From Neolewinella persica DSM 23188 (GTDB lineage: Bacteria; Bacteroidota; Bacteroidia; Chitinophagales; Saprospiraceae), in NCBI RefSeq assembly GCF_000373105.1, contig NZ_KB890421.1, positions 88,722 to 152,721 of the forward strand: DNA of 64,000 bases, written 5' to 3'. Each line of letters begins with the position of its first letter. The first letter of the stretch is position 1. The position numbers were made by a program, and so were the translations under genes. The notes below the pieces were generated by a model. The model saw only the letters and a program-made list of their open reading frames with translations, was not told where the DNA came from and searched no databases. Positions 34,329-43,287 of the stretch are shown here, piece after piece.

Positions 34329-35732
34329 TTATTTTAACCGCCAACGTGCCCCGATCTCTAACTGGCCGCGCTGTAAACCAACCACTTTTACCTGGTCGGG
34401 CTGCGAGATTAACCGACGTCCGGCCATTGTAAGGGTAAGCTTCCGGGTGAGGTCATATGAAACATTGAGTCCTGCGTGGAAAACCCAATGGTCGAATTTA
34501 GGAAAACCAGAAAGGGATCCAACCGCCTCTCCCGTGAGAGAACCTGGCGAAGCTAAGGAAGCATCCACCCGCGAGGAGCTTAATCCATTCACTAACTCGA
34601 TATTCGTATCCAAAGCAGTGTTGTTACCCTGAGGACTGGCGAATGCTGCCCGGTACTGAGATGATGTTAGGGCATTTGCGGTTAGCAGGTAATTCAGGGA
34701 AGCGGAAGTACCGATTTGCCAACGGGGAGCAGGTGAATAAGTAAACCCAATGCGACCTTCGAAGGAAGTACTGACAATTGCGTCAATATTGTCTTCCGAA
34801 AATGTAATGAGGATGGTATCCGGGACAGAAGACCCGGTAGTAATATCGGAGTTTTCTAAAAAACGAGCCGGGGTGCCGGATTCCGCTAACTCCTTGAAAT
34901 TGTGGAAGTCTTTCCGGAAATGAAAGCTGACTGGAATAGAAAAACGTTTACTGATGGGCACGTTGTACCCGAGTCCGGCGTAAAAACCGGTATTGTTACC
35001 ACGCAGACCTTCGCTTATTCCAGCGTCTAGGTATAGGCGTGAGGCCAGTTTGGGCTTTTTAACCACGATGGCTAATTGATCGGTTCTTTGGCGCTGAGCA
35101 AATTCAATTGCTCCAATGGGTTGAGGAATTAATGAAGTAAGCGGAGCAGGGACCTCCTTTATGTTGGATTCCGTTGTCGGCGTATTCAGGATGGTCGTCC
35201 CGGCTTGGTCAACCAGGGCAGTGGCGTCTAAGGGAGAAACGGTAAGCGTCCCTTCCATCCCGGGATCTCCTTTTTCAACTGGTATTACCGTGAGTGGGGC
35301 TTGCTTTGAAGTGGCGTTTGAGGTATTAGCCTGTAATGTCTTAATTTCTGAAGACGCTGCAAGCGTCTCTGGAAACCGAGCAGCATGCTCAATTGCCCCC
35401 TCTTCCTGGGCTTGGTTTTCCCGGTTAGCTGATTTGTGGTCGTTATCAGCGATCACCACCGGCAGTTTACTAGTCGGGGTCAAAGGCACCATCGGCGTAT
35501 TTAGCTCCTGCTCCGTCGCTTCGTCCTGAGACAAGTAGGCCATAGCAGACGGCGTAGCGACGGCCACCACTAGAAGGAGAAGGGCAGCCAGCCAGCCGTA
35601 ATTGCGCCACCAGACGACGGCAGCTTTCCGGTTAGGTGGTTGCTTATCATCAAGACGCTTGTTCATGTCTGCCCACGCTTCGTTCCAGAAGGCGGCATCG
35701 TCGGTCCATTTCGGGTCGTTGTTAGCCTGCAT
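34329..35732 (-). CDS. Membrane partner of an ECF sigma factor with beta-barrel-like C-terminus
   Basis: Protein of 467 residues whose start overlaps the end of the ECF sigma gene by 11 bases. The N-terminus is a short acidic cytoplasmic region (DDAAFWNEAWADMNKRLDD), then one membrane helix (about 48-68). A low-complexity periplasmic linker (70-220) leads to a region of alternating strands (LYLDAGISEGLRGNNTGFYAGLGYNV; ISQPDQVKVVGLQRGQLEIGARW), as in outer-membrane barrels. The layout suggests an anti-sigma factor or signal transducer, but no canonical anti-sigma motif is seen and a helix-plus-barrel chain is unusual. Confidence 0.7.
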   Translation of the reverse strand: MQANNDPKWTDDAAFWNEAWADMNKRLDDKQPPNRKAAVVWWRNYGWLAALLLLVVAVATPSAMAYLSQDEATEQELNTPMVPLTPTSKLPVVIADNDHKSANRENQAQEEGAIEHAARFPETLAASSEIKTLQANTSNATSKQAPLTVIPVEKGDPGMEGTLTVSPLDATALVDQAGTTILNTPTTESNIKEVPAPLTSLIPQPIGAIEFAQRQRTDQLAIVVKKPKLASRLYLDAGISEGLRGNNTGFYAGLGYNVPISKRFSIPVSFHFRKDFHNFKELAESGTPARFLENSDITTGSSVPDTILITFSEDNIDAIVSTSFEGRIGFTYSPAPRWQIGTSASLNYLLTANALTSSQYRAAFASPQGNNTALDTNIELVNGLSSSRVDASLASPGSLTGEAVGSLSGFPKFDHWVFHAGLNVSYDLTRKLTLTMAGRRLISQPDQVKVVGLQRGQLEIGARWRLK

Positions 35733-36276
35733 AACGGTTCGATTTATAGGGGTGGGATTTCAGTTTTTCGCGTAAAATTTGTCTTGCTTTGTTCAGGTGC
35801 CAGCGGCTGTTGCCTTCACTGAAGTTGAGTTGAGTGGCGATCTCGGCGTGGTTGTACCCCTCGACGGCAAAAAGCCAGAAGACTTCCTTACTCGTTTCGG
35901 GAAGCAGATCAATGATCCGGCACAGGTCATCCGCGTAGAGTGATTGCGTTGCGGTAGCCTCAGCTGGGCGGTCCCAATCGGCAATTTCCAAAGTCGGTCG
36001 TTGTTTTTGGCTTCGGAACTGATCAATGGCACTGTTAAATACCAGCCGTTTCACCCAACCTTCAAGGCTTCCCTCCCAACGAAATTTATCGAGCTTTTGA
36101 AAAACCTTCATCATGCCACCATTTAGCAGAGACATGGCTTCCTCCTTTCCGGGGGCGTACCGACGGCAGACACGGAGGGCCGCCGGCGCAAAGCGCCGAT
36201 AGAACACCTCCTGTGCTCTGCGATCTCCGGCCAGACAGGCGGAAACCAATGCTTTATCGTCAGGATAATTGGACAA
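35722..36276 (-). CDS. ECF-type RNA polymerase sigma factor
   Basis: Sigma-70 family protein of 184 residues with region 2 (about 10-85, FYRRFAPAALRVCRRYAP to FRWEGSLEGWVKRLVFNSAIDQFR) and region 4 (about 120-175, with the helix-turn-helix GYNHAEIATQLNFSEGNSRW). It is the first gene of a two-gene unit with the membrane protein encoded at 34329, the usual sigma/regulator arrangement. Target promoters unknown. Confidence 0.9.
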   Translation of the reverse strand: MSNYPDDKALVSACLAGDRRAQEVFYRRFAPAALRVCRRYAPGKEEAMSLLNGGMMKVFQKLDKFRWEGSLEGWVKRLVFNSAIDQFRSQKQRPTLEIADWDRPAEATATQSLYADDLCRIIDLLPETSKEVFWLFAVEGYNHAEIATQLNFSEGNSRWHLNKARQILREKLKSHPYKSNRYAG

Positions 36277-36305
36277 TGGACGTTGGGTCTGTAATTTTAG
36301 AAGGA

Positions 36306-37139
36306 TTAAAATCTTACGCCAGCCCGAAGTACGAGGCGCTGGTAATTAACCTTGCGTTGGATCACATCGAGATTGGCGTCTGTGATGGTGAATGTGTTGG
36401 TCAGGAACCGGTAGCCGAGGTCAATGAAAAGTCGTTGCAGTGGGCCGTTTTCTCCTCCGAATTCAAGGCCGACCGAAGGGTGGACTAATGGAGCAATCGC
36501 GCGTTCGGTGACCTCTCCGTCCCGGCTTCCGGCCCCGAAGGGGTAGGTCATTCCCGCCTCCAACCGGACAAAGGGCCTTCTTTTTCCATTTCCGAAAAGG
36601 TATTCGACCTGTCCAGTGGCAGAAAGTACCTTTTCTTGTAGCTGATGGTTCATCAGGCTGAGATCAACTCCCAGGCCAACGTTAACTTTATTGAAGCTGC
36701 GTAGGAAGTGGTAAGCTGCGCCACCACCAATGGTGATCCGACGAAAGCGGAAGCCAAAATTTCCGTTGTCTATCTGTGTTGCTCCAAATGACATACTTGT
36801 GCTGAATTGATGCATGAACTTCCGCTTCAGCTGCCTGCGAGGCGCTTCTTCTTCGGGCAATACGTCAGGCTTCATGGAGGTTGATTGCGTTGCTGCTATC
36901 TCTTCTTCCCGATCTTTGTCGAGCCGGAAATTGACGCGTTTAACCTCATCCCATTCAAAATCAAGGATCGTACCATTATCCTGCACCAATATTACGCGAC
37001 TGCCGTAATTGTAAGTTATTACAGTACCAGAAACGGCGTCTTTTCCGTGCAGGTGGACTACGTCGATATAATGATTGGCGGGTGCCTGGCCAAAGAGTAA
37101 GCCTGAAACGGCGAAGAGTATCAGTAGCGTAAGTCGCAT
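36306..37139 (-). CDS. Outer-membrane-like exported protein
   Basis: Protein of 277 residues with a signal peptide (LTLLILFAVSGLLFGQ). Residues about 22-75 look like a small beta domain (HLHGKDAVSGTVITYNYGSRVILV), followed by a linker. Residues about 110-277 read as a beta-barrel (FGFRFRRITIGGGAAYHF, GQVEYLFGNGKRRPFVRLEAGMTYPFG) with a final aromatic-type strand ending VLRAGVRF. It lies upstream of the ECF operon, 29 bases away, on the same strand. Function unknown. Confidence 0.75.
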   Translation of the reverse strand: MRLTLLILFAVSGLLFGQAPANHYIDVVHLHGKDAVSGTVITYNYGSRVILVQDNGTILDFEWDEVKRVNFRLDKDREEEIAATQSTSMKPDVLPEEEAPRRQLKRKFMHQFSTSMSFGATQIDNGNFGFRFRRITIGGGAAYHFLRSFNKVNVGLGVDLSLMNHQLQEKVLSATGQVEYLFGNGKRRPFVRLEAGMTYPFGAGSRDGEVTERAIAPLVHPSVGLEFGGENGPLQRLFIDLGYRFLTNTFTITDANLDVIQRKVNYQRLVLRAGVRF

Positions 37140-37273
37140 GGGGAATTATTGTATCAGCAAGGTAGGAAAAAGCCGCGTGGCCGGCAGAAAACTAGAGCGA
37201 ATAACGGACCGTTCTGCCAGGGCTTCAGGTAGTGCTTAGCGGGAGAAACGGCCTTTACCGACCACGCGGTACC

Positions 37274-38599
37274 TTAATCACATAAATCGATTCTGCTGGT
37301 GGCAGTTAGCTGTCCTTCGTCGGTATAATCGAACTGCTGGACACCGTCCTCGCCGTATCCGAGTACGATCAGGTTATTGTTTCCCGGAAGTACGATGACG
37401 TCGCGTGCGTTGATATTATTCAGGCTGGAGAGTTGCTCTCCCAGTAAGCCATCATCGGTCAGGTCAAACACCTTAAGTCCTTCCCACTGGGCACATAGGA
37501 ACAGTTTGCCCTCGGCAACGCCAAGGCCATGGCTGTTGGTCATTGGGGTAATCTGGAGGGAGACCGGGTTACGGGCATCACTGACGTCGATGACTTCGAG
37601 TTGATCGCCGACGCTGCCGCAGTCGCGGCCGCCCCAGAGCGTGACGTAGGCCAGGTCATTGGCTACGACAACGGGGTCACAGCTGAGGACGTGCTCGAAA
37701 GTAGACAGCTTCTCCGGAGCAGTTGGCATGGCTACGCTGTAGATGTGCATGCCGTTATTGGCACCGATAAAGAGTTTGTCTTCGTAGGGGAAGATGGTTT
37801 CGATGCCCCAGCCGAGATCGATGTTGTTGGAGAAGACTGGGTTTTCGGCATCTGCCAGATCAAATACGCGGAGGGAGTTATCGTCCACGGCGTAAAGCGT
37901 ACTGCTGCTGATGGTGAAGCGGGCGAGGGAACCGCCCTGGCCGATGTTGTCGGGACCAGCCCCCCCGGCGTTGGCGTTGGGAGAGGAGAGCGCAGCGTCG
38001 AAGTTAGAAGATGCTCTTAGAACAGAACTGTTTTCTGCAAAGAAAATATCACCTTCCCAGAATACCTGGTTATTGAAATTCGGGGATTGACAATCGATGG
38101 TACGACGTTCGCTGGTTTCGTTAAAACCGGTTACGAATACATCGTTTTCGAGAACCTGCGCAAAAATACTGTAGGGTTCGAAGACGTCCTCAGTACGGCC
38201 CACCATCTCTGGTTGCTCGGGGTTGGCGAGGCTAAAGGCGACCAGGTCGGTGTATTGGTTCATGTAAAGGATACCGTTGCGCACGGCGATGCCCTGTCCA
38301 CCGGGAGCCTCCATGAAAGTGATGGGCACGGGGTTATTGGAGTCCGTGTTGTCATAAATGTGCAGCCCCTCGTTTTCTTCTACCATAAAGAGGTAGTTGT
38401 CGTAAACGTAGAAGCTGCTGGTGGTACAAACGGGTAGGGCCGTTCCGCAAAAGAAGTTGCTGTTTCTCCACTCTGCGGCAGAAACTGTAATGGGGTCAAA
38501 GCCGATGACCGTGCGTTCTTCTTCGCAGCGTTCTTCCAGGCAGCTCGACAGGGAGAAAGTAAGGGCGGCCAGTATGGCCAGGCTAAGAATTCTTTTCAT
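37274..38599 (-). CDS. LVIVD-repeat beta-propeller lipoprotein
   Basis: Lipoprotein of 441 residues (lipobox LSSC at about residue 20). The body consists of LVIVD-type propeller repeats, visible as DYDLADAENPV-like units (FDLADAENPVFSNNIDLG, VIDVSDARNPVSLQ, FDLTDDGLLGE). Such proteins are surface-exposed in Bacteroidota and typically bind ligands; no enzyme motif is present. Monocistronic on the minus strand, followed by convergent sequence at 37140-37273 with no clear terminator. Confidence 0.8.
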   Translation of the reverse strand: MKRILSLAILAALTFSLSSCLEERCEEERTVIGFDPITVSAAEWRNSNFFCGTALPVCTTSSFYVYDNYLFMVEENEGLHIYDNTDSNNPVPITFMEAPGGQGIAVRNGILYMNQYTDLVAFSLANPEQPEMVGRTEDVFEPYSIFAQVLENDVFVTGFNETSERRTIDCQSPNFNNQVFWEGDIFFAENSSVLRASSNFDAALSSPNANAGGAGPDNIGQGGSLARFTISSSTLYAVDDNSLRVFDLADAENPVFSNNIDLGWGIETIFPYEDKLFIGANNGMHIYSVAMPTAPEKLSTFEHVLSCDPVVVANDLAYVTLWGGRDCGSVGDQLEVIDVSDARNPVSLQITPMTNSHGLGVAEGKLFLCAQWEGLKVFDLTDDGLLGEQLSSLNNINARDVIVLPGNNNLIVLGYGEDGVQQFDYTDEGQLTATSRIDLCD

Positions 38600-38731
38600 T
38601 TTAGTTTTTTTTATCGGGCTTGGGATCCCGTTGTTACTTGTTGAGACGGACGCGCAGTGAAAAGCGTTGGTGGAAAGCGAATATTTTTTCGAGGGGTAAA
38701 TTGGGGATTCCTTGTTAAGTATTAGTTTTTT

Positions 38732-38840
38732 GGGCGGGGCCGCAGGTGCAAGGGAAGTTAAAGGGCCGGAAGCAGCCTAAAGGCTTATAACTTTCACGGC
38801 CTGAAGGTCGGAAACCAATATTGCACCTGCGGCCCCGCCC
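38732..38840. repeat. GC-rich dispersed repeat, perfect inverted pair (copies 11 and 12)
   Basis: GGGCGGGGCCGCAGGTGCAA at 38732-38751 and TTGCACCTGCGGCCCCGCCC at 38821-38840 are perfect reverse complements over 20 bases with 69 bases between. They occupy the divergent gap between the LVIVD lipoprotein and arfB; the remainder of this 318-base gap is AT-rich promoter-like sequence. Confidence 0.85.
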
Positions 38841-38917
38841 GGAAGAAATTCAGACAACAAGAGAACTATCTGTATCCCTGGCTGTGTTTAGACAACTCGA
38901 CAACCGATAACCCGACC

Positions 38918-39319
38918 ATGAACTGGCCCAAAGTCCGCGAAGAATTGGAACTAAGAACCTCCCGCAGCAGCGGCGCGGGTGGTCAGCACGTAAACAAAAC
39001 GGAAAGTAGGGTAGAGTTGGTCTTTGATTTGCTGAGCAGCGAGGCGTTTACCGACCGCGAAAAACGCAACCTAAAACACCACCTTGGCCGTAAAATGGAT
39101 GCTAACGGCCGGGTCTCCGTGGTCGATCAATCAGGCCGCAGTCAGCATACCAATCGGAAGCGTGCACTCGCCCGGCTCAAAGAAATGCTGGAACGCGGAC
39201 GTCGCCCTATTCCTAAGGCCCATAAAGGAAAGCCCTTTGTCGCCAATAAACGTAAACGACTGGATCGGAAAAAACGGAGGGGGGAGATCAAGGCGAGTCG
39301 GGGAAAGCGTTGGCTTTAG
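38918..39319 (+). CDS. arfB: Alternative ribosome-rescue peptidyl-tRNA hydrolase ArfB
   Basis: Protein of 133 residues that releases peptides from ribosomes stalled on mRNAs without a stop codon. The catalytic GGQ motif is in RSSGAGGQHVNKTESRVEL near residue 20, and the C-terminus is a basic tail (KRKRLDRKKRRGEIKASRGKRW) that enters the empty mRNA channel. It is too short and lacks the other domains of a class I release factor, which supports ArfB/YaeJ. Confidence 0.92.
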   Translation: MNWPKVREELELRTSRSSGAGGQHVNKTESRVELVFDLLSSEAFTDREKRNLKHHLGRKMDANGRVSVVDQSGRSQHTNRKRALARLKEMLERGRRPIPKAHKGKPFVANKRKRLDRKKRRGEIKASRGKRWL

Positions 39320-39335
39320 TGGATGGGAGAATAAT

Positions 39336-39467
39336 GAATAAGAGAATGGGAGAATAGCTGCCGCCGTTACCGTTCGCCACGCTGCGCTGGCTCACCATGG
39401 CGATTAAGCGCAGCGCAGTGAGTGGAGGCAGCGGTAGCCATTCAATTATTCTCCCATTCCCTTATTC
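39336..39467. repeat. Long inverted repeat between arfB and the OmpA lipoprotein gene
   Basis: GAATAAGAGAATGGGAGAATA (39336-39356) pairs with 39447-39467 over 21 bp with one mismatch. Inside it a second perfect pair, GCTGCGCT and AGCGCAGC (about 39381 and 39407), gives a nested hairpin. The structure could be an atypical terminator or a MITE-like element; it is unrelated to the two other repeat families. Confidence 0.7.
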
Positions 39468-39570
39468 TCTCCTTCCCTTATTTTCGTCGTCAATTATGCA
39501 TATTGCATCCTCCAGACATCAATCTGCAACAAACGCCCCCGCCACCCGTTTTTCAACAAAGCCAAGACCT

Positions 39571-41550
39571 ATGCGCCAAGCCTGTATTCTGCTGCTGTTA
39601 GCTTTTATGACCGCCTGTACTTACACTGCCAAGATTACTGATGGTGCTACGGCCGTAGACCGTAAACAATACGACGTAGCGGTGCCGATGCTGCAACGGG
39701 AATATAAAAAGGCTAAATCCAGAAAGGAGAAAGGTGAGGTTGCCATGAACCTGGGAGCTGCTTTGCGAGAAACGGGGCAGGATGAAAAAGCGCTTGATTG
39801 GTTTCAATTGGCCTACGATAACAGCGCCGGGCCCGAAGCGCTTCGGGAAAAGGCCGCTGCGCTGAAACGGTTGGAACGGTATGAAGAGGCCATCAACGTA
39901 TATACTGACCTGGGTTTTGAAATTGGATCGAAATACGAGTTTCGCCGGGACATCAGCGGTGCGGAATTGGCACAAACATGGCTGGACGCAGAAAAAGCCG
40001 GTAAGGATAGGGCCTTCACGGTAGCTCCCGCCGAATTTAACAGTCGGCAGGCCGATTACGCGCCGGTTCCCTTTGAGCAACGACTCATTTTTACGAGTGA
40101 CCGTAGTGCTGCCGCAGGCGATGAAACTTTCAACTGGACGGGCCGGGGATTCACCGATTTGTTCGTTGTTGACCTGGATGGTAGCAACTCCGTCACCGCC
40201 TTTGACGATCTCATCAATACGGTGGACCATGAAGGTACACCGACCTTCAGCCCCGATGGCAAGCAAATGATCTTTACCCGTTGTACTGCTCCCGCAAAGC
40301 GGGAGGATGCTTACTGTGGACTTTACGTTTCGGAAAGGGTAGGAGAAGGTTGGTCATCTGCCCGGCCACTACCATTCGTTAAGCCCGGAGCTAACTACAT
40401 GCATCCCGCGCTGACCGCTGACGGTAAAAGATTGTTCTTCAGCGCGCTGCTGGAAGACGGCTGGGGAGGCTACGACATTTACGTTACGGACCGCAAAGCC
40501 GACGGGAGTTGGGGTGACCCCGCCCTGATGAATCGTGCCATTAACACGCAGGGCAACGAACAATTCCCCAGCATCGACGCCGACACGCTCTATTTCAGCA
40601 GTGACGGCCTGGAAGGCATGGGCGGACTCGACATCTTCCGGACGCATCCCTTGAAAAATGGCCGCTATGCAGTGCCAAAAAACCTTCAAATCCCCGTTAA
40701 CAGTGGAGCCGACGACTTTGGCTTCTCCGTGGTGAATCGGGAAGGCTCCGGTTTGTCGGCCACAATGACGGGCTACTTCAGCAGCGCCCGCCCGGGTGGT
40801 GCTGGTAGCGACGACATCTATACTTATACCCGGCGGGTGTTGCCGCCGCCTCCGGTGGATCCTACGCCAATCGTCTATAAGAACGTGCTGGACGTAACCG
40901 TTGTGGAGAAAATCTACGAAGACCCGACGAATCCCAGCAGTCGGGTACTCGGCGTCAGGCCCATACCTAACGCTACGATCATTGCCAGTGTCGGAGAGCA
41001 GTCCCGTACAGTGAATACCGACGAGGAAGGCCGGCTCAGCCTGGTGTTGGTCGACGACCAGGCCTACCAGTTTCGCGCGGAGCGCGAAGAGTATCTCGCC
41101 GCTGAAGGCCGGTTCTCCAGTTTAAACCTGCCGAAGGACCCGGATGCCCCCAATCAGCGCTACGAGCTGGAGCTGGAGCTGGATAAGATTTTCCGCAATC
41201 AGGAGGTTGTACTTAAGAACATTTACTACGACTTCGATAAGTCCTTCATCCGCGATGATGCTCAGCCAACTCTTAACAACCTGACGGCGCTGCTCAAGCG
41301 TAATCCTGATATCCGCATCGAACTAGGCTCCCATACCGATTGTCAGGGTAGGGCAGGCTACAACCAAACGTTGAGCCAGGCACGCGCGCAGGCTGCAGTT
41401 GATTACCTCGTTCAGCAGGGCATCGACCAGTCACGCGTCGAGGCAAAGGGGTACGGAAAGGAACAGCTGATCGAGGAATGTATTTGTGAGCGCTGTACTG
41501 AGGAGCAGCACCAGCGGAACCGGCGGACTTCGTTCCGGATATTGGAGTAG
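39571..41550 (+). CDS. PorE-like TPR/PD40/OmpA lipoprotein
   Basis: Lipoprotein of 659 residues. I take the ATG at 39571 because it gives a clean lipobox signal (RQACILLLLAFMTAC); earlier in-frame starts add an improbable leader. Domain order: TPR helices (about 25-115), a PD40/WD40-like propeller (about 135-405, with TPTFSPDGKQMIFTRC and HPALTADGKRLFFSA), a carboxypeptidase-regulatory-like beta domain (about 430-545), and an OmpA peptidoglycan-binding domain (about 550-659, IYYDFDKSFIRDDAQ and GSHTDCQGRAGYNQTLSQARA). This is the layout of PorE, which ties the type IX secretion machinery to the cell wall, but similar paralogues exist, so PorE identity is not certain. Confidence 0.82.
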   Translation: MRQACILLLLAFMTACTYTAKITDGATAVDRKQYDVAVPMLQREYKKAKSRKEKGEVAMNLGAALRETGQDEKALDWFQLAYDNSAGPEALREKAAALKRLERYEEAINVYTDLGFEIGSKYEFRRDISGAELAQTWLDAEKAGKDRAFTVAPAEFNSRQADYAPVPFEQRLIFTSDRSAAAGDETFNWTGRGFTDLFVVDLDGSNSVTAFDDLINTVDHEGTPTFSPDGKQMIFTRCTAPAKREDAYCGLYVSERVGEGWSSARPLPFVKPGANYMHPALTADGKRLFFSALLEDGWGGYDIYVTDRKADGSWGDPALMNRAINTQGNEQFPSIDADTLYFSSDGLEGMGGLDIFRTHPLKNGRYAVPKNLQIPVNSGADDFGFSVVNREGSGLSATMTGYFSSARPGGAGSDDIYTYTRRVLPPPPVDPTPIVYKNVLDVTVVEKIYEDPTNPSSRVLGVRPIPNATIIASVGEQSRTVNTDEEGRLSLVLVDDQAYQFRAEREEYLAAEGRFSSLNLPKDPDAPNQRYELELELDKIFRNQEVVLKNIYYDFDKSFIRDDAQPTLNNLTALLKRNPDIRIELGSHTDCQGRAGYNQTLSQARAQAAVDYLVQQGIDQSRVEAKGYGKEQLIEECICERCTEEQHQRNRRTSFRILE

Positions 41551-41591
41551 GGAAGTGGATGTGCCTGCGAGCACATGAATAATTTATCAGG

Positions 41592-42182
41592 ATGCCGTTT
41601 AATGATCGTCGAATAAGGAGAGCAGGCGGAATGCTTGGATTGTCAAGTGTGTTCCTGTTTCTAGGGGCATTGGTTGTTCTTGGTAACCTAAATGAGGATT
41701 TTTCCTTTGCTAATGACTTTGTCAGTAAGCTTGGCGCCACCGGTGCACCAAACGCATTGTGGTGGAACCTACTTGGTTTCGTACTGGTTGGGGTGCTGTT
41801 AATGGGCTTTGGGATTATCTATGGGGCTTTCCTTAGGGATAGGCTAACTGGAGGCCTTCTGGCACTTTTTGGCGCGGGCTTCGTTTTTGTCGCCATTCCA
41901 TTTGATTTTGTTGACTCGAATTCAGCTACTTCAAAGGCTCACTTTATTGCTGTTTGCCTTGCCCTGGGCTGCTGGCTGTGTGGCCTTGCCAGGATGTCCC
42001 ATAACCAACTAACGGATAAAACAATACGGCGCAGGGCTAATGTGGCGGCGGTTGCAATAGTTTTAGCTATCATTGGCTTCGTAACTGGCTTATGGACCAT
42101 GCCCATGACGCACCGAATGGTGTTTGGCGTGGTGTTTGGCTGGACGGCTATTTCATCCATCTACTTGTTAAAAACAAGCTAA
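41592..42182 (+). CDS. DUF998-family membrane protein
   Basis: Protein of 196 residues with six hydrophobic helices. The FSFANDFVSKLGATGAPNALWWN segment and HFIAVCLALGCW fit the DUF998 family of unknown function. It begins 41 bases after the OmpA gene stop, with a weak hairpin (ATGTGC/GCACAT, 41559-41576) between, and ends 9 bases before the isomerase gene. Confidence 0.75.
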   Translation: MPFNDRRIRRAGGMLGLSSVFLFLGALVVLGNLNEDFSFANDFVSKLGATGAPNALWWNLLGFVLVGVLLMGFGIIYGAFLRDRLTGGLLALFGAGFVFVAIPFDFVDSNSATSKAHFIAVCLALGCWLCGLARMSHNQLTDKTIRRRANVAAVAIVLAIIGFVTGLWTMPMTHRMVFGVVFGWTAISSIYLLKTS

Positions 42183-42191
42183 GGCGTACCC

Positions 42192-43088
42192 ATGAACCGA
42201 AGAACATTCATCCAACAAGCAGCTATGATCGGAGGTGCAGCAATTCTACCCTTATCCTGTACGTCAACGCCCGACCAGTCCAACTACAAAATGGGCTACC
42301 AGCTTTTTTCCATCCGTGATGAGATGGCTAAGGATCCCGTTGCAACGCTGAAGGCCTTAAAAACCATGGGCTACCAGGATTTCGAAATCTATGGGTTCGA
42401 TGAATCGGAAATGTCGATTTACGGGTTCAAACCCGCAGCGTTCAAGCAGGTACTGGATGATTTAGAGTTAACCGTTACCAGCGGGCACTACGGCTTCTCC
42501 AATTTCCTGGATAGTTCCTCCGACCAGCTAGAGTGGTTTGTAGACAGATGTATCAGGTGTGCAAACGCCCTGGACAGCAAGTACATCACCTGGCCGTGGA
42601 TCGCGCCGGAGCAGCGAACCCTCGAGAACTTTAAGCTGATGGCACCAAAGCTGAACGCTATCGGCGAACAGGTAACCGCCGCAGGCCTTGGGTTCGCCTA
42701 CCACAACCACGGCTTCGAATTTGAAGACCATAACGGCGAGAATGGCTTCGACATCATCGTCAAAGAAACGGATCCGGGGTTGGTAAAACTTCAGCTGGAC
42801 ATGTACTGGCTGATGCATTCTTCCAATCGTACCCCAAAAGAATTAATTGCCGCGCAGCCCGGACGGTACGTGATGTGGCACATCAAGGATATGCACAAAA
42901 CTTCACGAGACTATACCGAATTGGGGAATGGCTCGATTGATTATACGAAGTTACTTCCTAACCCAGCTACTTCCGGGCTTGAATATTATTATTTGGAGCA
43001 GGGTGGTAATTATGCTGTTGATTCTATGGTTAGTGCTGCGGAGAGTGCTGCTTATTTTAAGGGGCATCTACATAAGTATTTGTTGTAG
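42192..43088 (+). CDS. Sugar phosphate isomerase/epimerase (TIM barrel), exported lipoprotein
   Basis: Protein of 298 residues with a twin-arginine/lipoprotein leader (MNRRTFIQQAAMIGGAAILPLSC). The xylose-isomerase-like TIM barrel shows metal-site segments TSGHYGF, AYHNHGFEFED, QLDMYW and MWHIKDMH, and a closing YYLEQGG. Exported members of this family in Bacteroidota isomerise or epimerise sugars during polysaccharide use. The substrate is not recognisable. Confidence 0.85.
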   Translation: MNRRTFIQQAAMIGGAAILPLSCTSTPDQSNYKMGYQLFSIRDEMAKDPVATLKALKTMGYQDFEIYGFDESEMSIYGFKPAAFKQVLDDLELTVTSGHYGFSNFLDSSSDQLEWFVDRCIRCANALDSKYITWPWIAPEQRTLENFKLMAPKLNAIGEQVTAAGLGFAYHNHGFEFEDHNGENGFDIIVKETDPGLVKLQLDMYWLMHSSNRTPKELIAAQPGRYVMWHIKDMHKTSRDYTELGNGSIDYTKLLPNPATSGLEYYYLEQGGNYAVDSMVSAAESAAYFKGHLHKYLL

Positions 43089-43165
43089 CCTGCGGCCATA
43101 ATTAGTAGTTCGACTTATAAGTTCCCGGATGAGGACACCCTCAACCAGGTCTTCCCCCACAATAT

Positions 43166-43185
43166 GCGGGGTTAACCTGCCCCGC
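43166..43185. terminator. Hairpin between convergent genes
   Basis: GCGGGG, an 8-base loop (TTAACCTG), CCCCGC: perfect 6-bp stem, between the isomerase stop and the propeller stop at 43288. No T run, so only possible. Confidence 0.4.
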
Positions 43186-43287
43186 TGCAGAGCATTCGTA
43201 ATGCCTAATGACCTTTAATGGTTACTCCAACGAAAGCCATCTTAGTGTAGCTACTTAGTGCCCTTATTGCCTTAGTGGTTATTTTCT

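Noticed and set aside
37529..38020. 163-codon plus-strand frame opposite the LVIVD lipoprotein
   Set aside because: Shadow of a gene with clear propeller repeats and a lipobox.
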